Assembly (NCBI RefSeq): GCF_901709675.1
Contig: NC_051097.1
Location: 2,592,539-2,656,538, forward strand
Source of the DNA: Syngnathus acus
Taxonomy: Eukaryota > Chordata > Actinopteri > Syngnathiformes > Syngnathidae
Length of the DNA stretch: 64,000 nucleotides
Direction of reading: 5' to 3'
Part shown: positions 24,860 through 64,000 of the stretch, one piece after another
How the letters are laid out: each line of letters opens with the position of its first letter
Position numbering within the stretch: position 1 is the first letter of the stretch
Notes under the pieces: model-generated
Told to the model about the DNA's origin: nothing
What the model saw: only the letters and a program-made list of their open reading frames with translations
Databases searched by the model: none
Translations under genes and position numbers: made by a program

Positions 24860-27639
24860 AAAAACAATTTGGATGGACCAGTGTTCATTTAATACTTAGA
24901 TATACTGTACTGTCAAATTTTAAAAATACAAGGGGGTGGAAACAAATTATGAGCTTACATTTCCCCCCTACTGGATTCTCCTCACCTATTTTCACACATG
25001 AAGAGTAATTAACCCCTCATGGTACCCCCTGTAGCATAGCAACTATGGCATACGGACCACTGACTTTACCATGACTGGGTCAATCTCCACCCCCAAGCTG
25101 CTCTCCATTGGGAACACGTGTCCAAAGTGTATGAAGAATCTTTGGAGACACCAGATGGAGGTAGCTAACGCTGATGCAACTTCAGTACGGTTCAGCTTCA
25201 TCTTCCACAATTCCTGCATTCCTTTATGAGACAGAACCTCCTTGTCCCTTAAGCCAAGCCTTTAAGGGATTATACAGTAATAAATGTGATGTTTATTTTC
25301 TTTGCAGATGACACATGATGAATAATATTTGTGTTGTTTCTAGGTCAGAGGAGGATTGGTAGGTTGCAGTTAGTGAAGTTTAAGAACTTTTATCAATATT
25401 ATATTACTGACAGTGTAATGTAAAAGGTAAGACATTTTTATAAACTAGCTTTTGCACAAAAAAACACTTGCTGTCTTCAGTACACGTTTTAAATTTTTGT
25501 CTGTTCTCAAACAGAAATTGGCTGCGATGGCTGTTTTTTACCACTCAAGATATTCACACAAACGACAGCAGTGAAATCTGGCGATTGGTTGTAAAGGGAG
25601 GAAAAAAATAACTCTCGAAGTGAGTGAGTGTTTTGTTTTGTGTCACACTTTTAGAGAACCACCCATATATGATGGTGTCCTTCATTTTCAGGTTGCATCT
25701 CTCTAAAACACCTGGGCATTTTATTTTACGGTGAAAGAAAACACATTTCTCAGAGTGGAGAATGAATTCTTTCACACTGCAGTCAAGGCGCCAAATGTTA
25801 GGTCAAATTTGAAAGCAGTCAGCTCTCTTGGCCGTACTATCAAATGTGTGAGTGAGCTCGTGTATTCACCCATACTGCCATTACATTGGGAGTCACTTCA
25901 TTGGGATGAAAAATCAGAATTAGTTTTGTATCAAAATTTTATTTATTAAACCAAGAATGCACAATCGAAATAACTTTTCTATAAAAAGGATCATGGATCT
26001 GTTCTACAGTGCATTACAAAACCTGCAGTTGTATACAACATTGTGGATAGAAACATCCTTCTATTTTATCTCAAACACATCACAATCTCAGCTCTTCTTC
26101 ATTCACAACAAGAAAAACACTAAAATATTGCAGCTACATAGCTAATTTGGTTAAAATGACTATGATTGAACTTTTAAAAGGATGAAGTGAAACTATTTAC
26201 TCGATGCTGCCCCATCTGCCAGCTCCTCTGTTGAACACCGATGTTCTGGATGAAATGAAGTCATTGTGTGTGTGTGAGGAGAGATAAGCGCGGTTTTAAT
26301 TTGGCCTTTTCACCATAGTTGAGTCCAATTCTTTTTTTCTCCCCCTGTTTCTATTCAGACACAATTACTTTCTTCTTGCCCATCATTGCACTGATTCCAT
26401 CTCTTTTGGGGCACGCAAACCAAAATCAGACCACGTTCATAGTCCACCTCTGGCCAACTTGACTCTGTTAATTGTTTTTTTTTTGTAACTTCACCCCTTT
26501 GGAATAACCAATCTCTTCTATTTAAGGGTAAAGTGTCCAAAAGGGGAAAAACGTTTTTCTTTGTAAGCTGAGCATTCCTGAATGTTCACCCAAGCAGCTC
26601 TAGGTGGCGTTTCTGAGTTTCACACAGTCACCACAGGACAAATTCAAGCTCTTTACTGTCATATTCAATACTTAACTGCCTTTCTGGGGTGCGCCGAGAT
26701 AAAATAAAAAGAAAAGTTGGCTTTTGGATGCAATGAAACTAATGCATGTTTATGGGATTACAGGACCAGGTGACATAACATTGGGGGGAAAGGTACAAGC
26801 ATACAAAATAGAGACAATAAAGTAATACAAAACAATACAGGTGACTGCTGCCTATTAAAATAGCTGTTTCTTCCCCCCTGGTATAAAATATTAGATGAGG
26901 TATTTGATATAAGTAACAAAACATCACTTCAGGAGTCACACTGGTCAGGGTATGTCATTATCAATTCATAGTTTATTGTTATAAGGGATGACTGCATAGA
27001 TGTGAACCTCAATCTACAAAGTTTAGACTGAAATAAACAAAAAATAGTGGTGACTGTGTGTCCTCATAAGGGAAGCAAACTATTTTGTAACTTAATACTG
27101 TTTGTAACATTAGACACCTTTTAAAGCAATAAACAAACAGAAATAAATAAAACTCCAAAGTGCATATTTTTTTTCTTTTTACTAAACAAAATGTACATCG
27201 GCAGAAATAGCACATGGTTATAAATAAACATTTTAATGATCGCTCATAATAAAGTAAAGGATACAAATAACAATAATAATATATTAAATTTGATTATAAA
27301 AAAGTTACTGCTACTCTAGTGGCGCTATACACAGTAAAAATAAAAAAATAACCAGCAGCGGCCTGTACTGTATTTCTGCTGCAGCAACATATTTCTCTAC
27401 AGTCAAATACACAAATAAGTGACCAAAAAAAAAGAAGAGTCAATCTTAATTTATGACTTTAAAGGGAAGCCTTCCTATTTATGAAACAGACAAGGAGTTC
27501 AATGTCAGCAACACAGAAAAAAATATTTTCCCAAAATAACTACAGAATCTTATGACATTGTCATTAGGAATTATTCTGGGCCATTTATTAATATTATTTT
27601 TGTTCCATTTTATGTCTGCCATCACTACAACTAGCTTTT

Positions 27640-27860
27640 CCCCCCCTCATTGGTTAAAAATTTACTGCTCTCTTAAAACCACTGGGCAAAAATTAGACCG
27701 ATTAAGGAGGTCGGGTCAATTTACTGGGTTGTTTAGCACAAAAAAATGTGTTGTTTTGTGACAAGGAACCCAGGGCAGATCAAATTGACCCAATTTTCTG
27801 GGTCGGTCCAATTTTTAACCTAAGTTGGGTTGTTTTTAACCCAACATTTTAAAAAGAGCA
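27640..27860. mobile_element. degraded palindromic MITE-like repeat (GGGTCAATT / AACCCAAC blocks)
   Basis: Contains 'ggtcgggtcaatttactgggtt', 'aaattgacccaattttctgggtc' and 'gggttgtttttaacccaac', mutually inverted blocks typical of a dispersed teleost repeat. Boundaries are approximate and the family is not identified. Confidence 0.45.
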
Positions 27861-30459
27861 TTGTTTTCCCAATTCATAACTGTCCTGTCAGCTTTTAGTT
27901 CGGCTTCTCTTCCCTTTGGACTCTTCACGTTCACTTCAATGAAAACCTTCTGACAGAGAATTTACAGTCATTCTGTGTGCAGGTTCTATTGTTGTCAAAA
28001 TATAGCCTACAGTATGTTCCTTTTGTGCTGCGTTTCAAAAGTAAGAGATGAACTCCCCAGCAAAAAGATTTCAACCAAATCAAAAAAACTATCTTACCAA
28101 AGCAATGTTTTTGTTTTTTTGTTTTTTTTACTCATTAAAGATAACACTCGTTGAAATGCTGCAGGATCAGGTAAACTATGCATTCTGCAGGTTGTGGGTT
28201 ATGGAATCTCATGTTTATTATCTTTATTCTGATCTAAATCAGCAATCGATAACATGAATGTAAAACGTTTGGCACGAGGTTCAAAATTCATTTTAGTAGA
28301 GCTGACACACAATAGTTCATGTAATATGCGTTAAGATTCTGGGCTTGAAATAATAAAGACATTTAAAAAGATATTATTTTAGTAAAAAGGCAACTTTCGC
28401 TGGGGTACACTGAGCTATTGCTCTTTAACAATAATTATTAAAAAAAAAAAATCCCACTGTTTTTGCAGTCAACCAAGGTGAAAGGAAGCAACAACACTAT
28501 CAGATCCTGAACACTTAAGAGTCGGAGTATCTTGTAAAAACGCAACAGAAAGAGCTAATTGACACATTCCATGTAACGGGGATTTGTTTGCTTCTGGTAA
28601 ACTTTAATTATTGGGTGAATACTTTCAACTTGTCCTGGATTTACAAGCATCGAGGAGCCTTTTTCATTTACGAGATTATGCGATCAACTTGCAGATGTAC
28701 TGTGTTGCAATTTTTTGTAAATTGCTATTTACTGGCATGTAATGTTGAACATTTATGGACATTTATCTTTAATGTTAACACATATTGTGCACTCATATCG
28801 GGAAATGTGAACACTCGACACGTTGATCTTTACACCAAAAGTTCCCTGACTGGAAATTTACGAACTTAAAAAAAAAATAGACCCAAATAACAACGTTAAT
28901 AAATCTACCAGACAATTGCCCACTTTTTCTCAATACCTCCATACTGCATTTTTCTTTTTAATTATTATTTTCCTGCACTGTTGTCGGACTGAAGAGGAGG
29001 AGTAGGACTCGGAGGAGAATGTAAGCTCTTAGCTCACGGTGGATTCATCTCCCAGAGCAGGTTGATGAGTTTGATCCCCACACTGCCTGCATGCCTGCCC
29101 TCTGTAACCTTTCATCCCTGCATCCATTCAGCAGAGATGTTACCTTTCTATCGCCTCTGTCCCTGGGACTTTTCCCTGCCGCTGTAACGGCCCAGTGAGC
29201 GTGAGCTTGAATCATAATGTTTGCAACGTCTTTATAATGAATTCGCTGCCTCGTTCCTCTGTGCCCTGCTCACACATGCAAGCCATCCCTGAATATCAAT
29301 GTGGCTCCTCTGCCTGAGCGCGCTCAGCCTCCCGCAGGATTCTCCTTTTTCATCACACTGAGATAAAGGTCTGTAAATTACAATATGGAGAATAGGGTGA
29401 CACAGTCAAATATGAAGCATATTGATGGCTTGTTGTCTTCACCTCACCTGATTAATGAATGACTTGTCATTTTAAGTTGAAAGAGCTTTTTTTTCCTGCT
29501 TCTTTCTGCAAACCCACAAAAAATATTTTCCTTCTCAAGTTGCTTAATCACACACTCGAGCTCCAAACCAGCGTGCTAATGAAAATATTATTTCATGTTT
29601 TGAAAAATGGCCGAATTTTAACGATTGTTGCAAAAATCTCGCTTCTGTGTGTTTTCTTGTAGAACTTCACAAATGAATCTCCTCAGTCGCAACAGTAAAC
29701 AAAGCCTCTGCTAATGACCCATTTAATTGGACACATTTCATTTTTGCTGTCAATACAAAGCAGTTCAAAGGTACTAAAGGCTGGATGTGTTCCACTCTCC
29801 TAAAGGTCATACTAAAACCAAAATACTGTCGATTGGATGAGCAAGTGTCAGCCACAAATGCTTGCATTAACAAAATGGTATCAACAATTTCCCTTATTCA
29901 TTTCCCTTCTGAGTCATGACGAAGAAGCTTGTAATGTGTCAAACGCAACGGAAACTATGAAAAATACACTTAGTGAAATATCAATTATTTCATATTGGTA
30001 TTTATATTTCTTTTTTTTTAATTTTGTATAAAAACCTGGCCCTTTTGAGGTGTACTGAAAGTGAAGTTGTGACCATGTGGGGACTCAAGACTGAATGTGG
30101 TACATTGTTAATGGCATTCAAAATAAAGAGTAACTTATTAAGAAGACTCCCACTGAATATGTACTAAAAAAGTAAAAAAATAAAAACAGTTATCATATTC
30201 ACTCTCATCGCTACTGTTTGCAATAAACTTTAGGCCCAATCACCACAGAAGAACATTCAACTGACAGACTTGCGTATGTCGAAATTGAGATGAACACCAA
30301 GTATTGTACAACTTCATCCATCTTGATGGTCTTACTGTGTTTCAGCAATGGTCAGTATAAAACTGTCAGTGAAAATGCCAGCCTTGAATTTTAAAGGAAG
30401 GCTGCCAGGAGGTTCCCTTTTTTTGGCAACAACACCTATCCTGTCAATCCCGTTTACAG

Positions 30460-30675
30460 AGTTTGTCAGATCTTGCGGGACTAAAAGCTTGGTCAAGAGC
30501 AGTGATAGATATGAAGTCTACAGATGATTTGGCAATATCTCCCCGACGCATAAGAGTCCAGCCAGAGTTCCAATATTTAAAAAAAGGAAAAGTGATTCGC
30601 ATTTGGAAGGAGTTTGTTCGGATGAAAGCAAGACTGATGGAAAACATCCCAATAATGTCGGAGGACTTCCAACAG
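30460..30675 (+). other. candidate coding exon of an unrecognised plus-strand gene
   Basis: Flanked by acceptor CCCGTTTACAG and donor GTAGGG, exactly 216 nt (72 codons) with no stop. It reads SLSDLAGLKAWSRAVIDMKS, then SPRRIRVQPEFQYLKKGKVI and RIWKEFVRMKARLMENIPIM. The composition is protein-like, basic and helical. I cannot assign a family. It lies opposite the probable dcc 3' UTR. It could be an exon of an undescribed gene, a pseudogene fragment, or chance. Confidence 0.4.
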
Positions 30676-31218
30676 GTAGGGTAAAAGCCCAAAAAAGCAG
30701 AAAGTTTTAATGAAACTTGAAAGACAATGTCTATTTCACACTGAATGTTCTGTGTGGCAAACCATATTCACATTGCTGTTAGGAGAAAAAAAAAAGGAAA
30801 ATGCTCCCAATAGCAATCATGAAAAATAATTGAGGTACAGTCACAGTAACTGAATTGCAGAGAACTCAGTGTAGGAGAATAGTGAGGAGCTAATAAATAC
30901 CACAAAGAAGAGAAGAAGTAAAGATCTTAGAATTGTATAATCCTTCCCTTTGTTTCATTAAGTCAAGGTGGTAGGCATCGGGGTTTCCTAGTTTTGTAGT
31001 TTCAGCTTGGAAGATCCAAAGCAGCCCACTGAGGAAGCCCCTCCACCACTGTCTTGTTCCTGGAGTTGATGATGTCTGATGTGGTTTAACCCAGTACAAA
31101 CCGAGGTGTAAGTCCCCAGTGGCATCTTCAAACTCAGATGCTGCAGCTGTTTGTGAACACACATCAAAGCTTGAAGAAGTGTTCCTGCTCTGGGGGATGA
31201 GGGTTTAAAAGGGAGGGT

Positions 31219-61232
<30,014 letters not shown>

Positions 61233-64000
61233 CTGCAAAAGGGCAGCACCATGCGAAAAATGATCAGTTGATGTGGACTTATGGAACCTAAAGTGGGAAA
61301 ATGAATTGATCATGAGAAAGCACAACGGGGTGGATCCATGTTGAAAAATACTGTGAATATTATGACACAAGAAGAACCTTGGTACTGTATGCTTTTTACA
61401 AGTTGCACACCAGGCATGATAATTAAACTAAATTCACTAATTTAACTAAACTAATTTCATGAATTATATATAAAACAAAAAATATTTTCCATACAATAGT
61501 ACAGTACTTTGTAACTAGGCTTCACTTCAAAAAGTAAGTTCTGCTTCCTACAGATTATTCGTTATAAATAATAAGAATAGAAAAAAGGTGGGCATTCATG
61601 TAGGGTGCATGTGGAAATTCCTTCTGACCGACTGACTAATAATACTCTGAAAGTGCAAGGTTCACACAGGAGAGAATATGGTTCTTTTTGCTGAATACCT
61701 CTCTTATATTTTGCTAAGACATTTATTTTTCCAGTCACTGCTTGCAGTCATTTCTGCACATCCTGATACTGAGCTTGAGCTCCCGTTTTACTCTTTGTAG
61801 CTCCTCTTTATAACCTGAGATGAAGGCACACTCTTTCTCATTCAGTAGAGTCTTCAATTCAGGGGTCAGTCAGAGTTTCTTGTTGGAAAAAACACTTTAC
61901 TTGACTACAGTCTGGATTGCTGTGGGTTTTCCATAGAGAAATTAATATTTTTTGTTCCTTTATATTTGGGAGCAGTAAATCCGGGTGTTACCAGAATTTG
62001 ATTGCTCGTAGGAAGCTGAGCCAGCCCCACACGCAACACTATTTATCCCTGAAGGGCACTTTAAAAGGAAGACAAAGTGAAAATTTGCGTAAACTGTATC
62101 TACTCCACGATTAACGTTTGATATTTAATGAAAGAGGACGTGTGAGTCATAATCTTCAATACACTATCACTCGATTTCCAAATTGTGTGCACGGATGGGT
62201 TATAGCAGATTTTCTTTTCTTTTTGAAAGGTTAATCTTTTAAGCAGGACATTGTGTTGCATTGCGTGTTTGGTGCATACGCAGCATTGATAATATTTATT
62301 CCTTAAATGTTGAAAGTGACATCTAGACTCGGATCGATTTAATTCGGATGCAAGGCTGATTTATGCGCCACACCTGTTCGTCTTACACAGGCAGCTAAGA
62401 GTAACGCGGAGAATTATGGACCTTCCATCAGTATTGACACTAGAAAATTAAGAGAACGACTCAAATTCATCAGAACCAAGTATTGTCCACAGGACATCTC
62501 GATGTCAAATGAGGGGGAACGGATGCTCTCGCTCGTGGTGTGCTTGGCAAACATTGGGCTTTTCCCCCTCTTCGGCTTTTTAGGGTCACAAACAAAATGA
62601 AACCAAAATAAATTAAAAGACAGCCAAGTCAATCACCTGCACCTGTCAATCTCATTATTTCATCCATTTCCCTTGAAAACAATAAAGAAAAACTGTGACG
62701 CACTTGATTGTCCTGTCTGCCTCCTGACAGAAGTTGCATACGCATCTTTTAGCCCTGTTTTGCACATATGCAGCATTGATAAATGAGACCCCATATCTTC
62801 ATGTTTTTCTCATGTGGCCACGGTAGTGCCCGTGCACTGTATGCATTTCTGACGTTAGCACACTTAGGTCTAGTGTTCAACTTCTACGTCAATCCATACA
62901 TTGAGTGAAGTTGGGAAGTGTGCCAGAGAGAGATTCGTGATAGAAGTTGCCGGATATGATGATGAGGGCCTCTAGGTGCTTTGTCTGCAGCACAGACATG
63001 CTGATGTGTACGCGCTCATGCACAACAGCAGAGTTGGGGCGGGAGGGATGTACAGCACCACAATATTGACATGTGAGAAGTCCTCAGGTATGTTGAATGG
63101 CCAAACACAGACGGCTGAAGCTCAATGTCTGCTCTTTTTATGTGCCCAGGGTTTTCACAATAGGTAATATTGTGAAAAAAAACACACATTCTCTTTCCCT
63201 CTCTGTCCCCCTCAATCTCGCTTCTTTCTCGCTCCCTCTGTGTGTGTGTTTGACATCAGCCCTACAGCTTCTTCTTTTCCTCCTTATCTCCGCCGGGATC
63301 ATGTTTCTTGGCATGGAGAATACCAGAGTGTTGGAGGGACAGTATCTGCTACCAGGAGTAGACAATAGAGCCATGGACGGAGTTGAAAAGCTCACCCATG
63401 CTGACTGAAAATGCGCCCCCAAAATAACTGTTAATATAATGGCAAGACTTAGCAGATTTGAACCCTTGCCCTGGCTGCACGAAGGATGTCGGACATGTAA
63501 ATACCGATTTACAAATAAAACACGTATTAAAAAACACATGGTGAAGGAACACAATGGACAGAGCTGCTGTAGCCTGCTTGCCACTTGCAGGGTCAAACTG
63601 ACAAAAGAAAGAAGCACAACTTACTGCTTCACTATGGAAACAACGGAATCCGAGGGTACCTTTAAGTTCATATAGAGAGGTCAGTGAGTCTAGAAAAATA
63701 TGCACTGAGCAACAGTCAGATGAAATATGTTGGGTGGACCTCTCAAATTGTTTTCATGACGGGCTCTGAACCAGTCCGTAGTCCCAATTGGTACTGGGCT
63801 ACACACGGTGGTAGAACATTTATGAAATCTATTTTTACAATAAATCAGCCCTAACAAGCGTCAAAGGAGATTCCCTTCTGAATTCCACTGATGGTGTCAT
63901 AAACTTACCATTTAAAACAAAAATAAACAAGTGGCTGCATTACCTATTGCTTGCAACGAGCTAATTAGCTGATTTTCATATTTTCAAAACTGTTTCACAA
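61233..64000 (-). other. dcc intron (5' end outside the window)
   Basis: No transmembrane or FNIII exon recognised. Contains AT-rich sequence, fragments that look like old dispersed repeats (for example 'gcagcattgataa' at about 62282 and 62771), and a plus-strand C2H2-like ORF (63439-63675). Confidence 0.6.
63439..63675 (+). other. 78-codon ORF with one C2H2 zinc-finger match, unassigned
   Basis: ATG-initiated frame antisense to a dcc intron. It contains CRTCKYRFTNKTRIKKHMVK then EH, which fits C-x2-C-x3-F-x5-[LI]-x2-H-x4-H exactly. No other finger, linker or splice context is visible. May be a relic of a zinc-finger gene or mobile-element protein, or chance. Confidence 0.35.

Larger units (their letters stand above)
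11423..31218. other. gene-poor interval between fam240a and dcc
   Basis: About 20 kb without a gene I can name. It contains the SINEs, L2 tail, MITEs, duplications and microsatellites listed separately, plus the probable dcc 3' UTR at its right end (antisense, extent unknown) and a few unassigned exon-like stretches (22535-22619, 30460-30675). The remaining sequence is AT-rich with frequent stops in all frames. Confidence 0.6.

Noticed and set aside
63244-63408. Hydrophobic plus-strand frame (SALQLLLFLLISAGIMFLGM) considered as the dcc transmembrane exon
   Set aside because: Wrong strand for dcc, and no DCC-like flanking sequence; the minus-strand frames here do not match DCC.

Overview
The window is vertebrate nuclear DNA, almost certainly from a ray-finned (teleost) fish. 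The support is three spliced protein-coding genes with teleost-like intron sizes, tRNA-derived SINEs and L2-type LINE tails ending in ATGGATGG repeats, TA-flanked 'AGTCGC' inverted-repeat DNA transposons, and very many microsatellites. The repeat mix would fit a percomorph, but I cannot fix the species.

Layout. 1-450 looks like a GC-rich promoter or first-exon region. 635-3974 (+) is a complete six-exon EGF-CFC gene (tdgf1/cripto/one-eyed pinhead type, 195 aa), the GPI-anchored Nodal co-receptor. 8517-11422 (+) is a complete three-exon FAM240-type gene (106 aa). About 11.5-31 kb is gene-poor and holds SINEs, an L2 3' end, MITEs, duplications and microsatellites, plus a few unassigned exon-like open stretches. 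31219 to beyond 64000 (-) is the 3' part of dcc, the netrin-1 receptor. The last six coding exons are present and encode almost the whole cytoplasmic tail, from just inside the membrane to the stop codon. The transmembrane and ectodomain exons lie off the right edge. The large dcc introns carry most of the transposons.

How the genes relate. tdgf1 and fam240a are co-oriented neighbours, and dcc converges on them across about 20 kb. Nothing suggests co-regulation. All three models rest on splice junctions whose phases agree and on recognisable protein families. The most interesting unexplained signals are a 54-nt near-perfect palindrome 42 nt inside a dcc intron, a pair of interleaved inverted repeats near 10.3-10.9 kb, a transposon family whose copies keep the same C-terminal peptide, a SINE inserted in one of those copies with its empty site readable elsewhere in the window, and a lone C2H2-finger ORF antisense to dcc.
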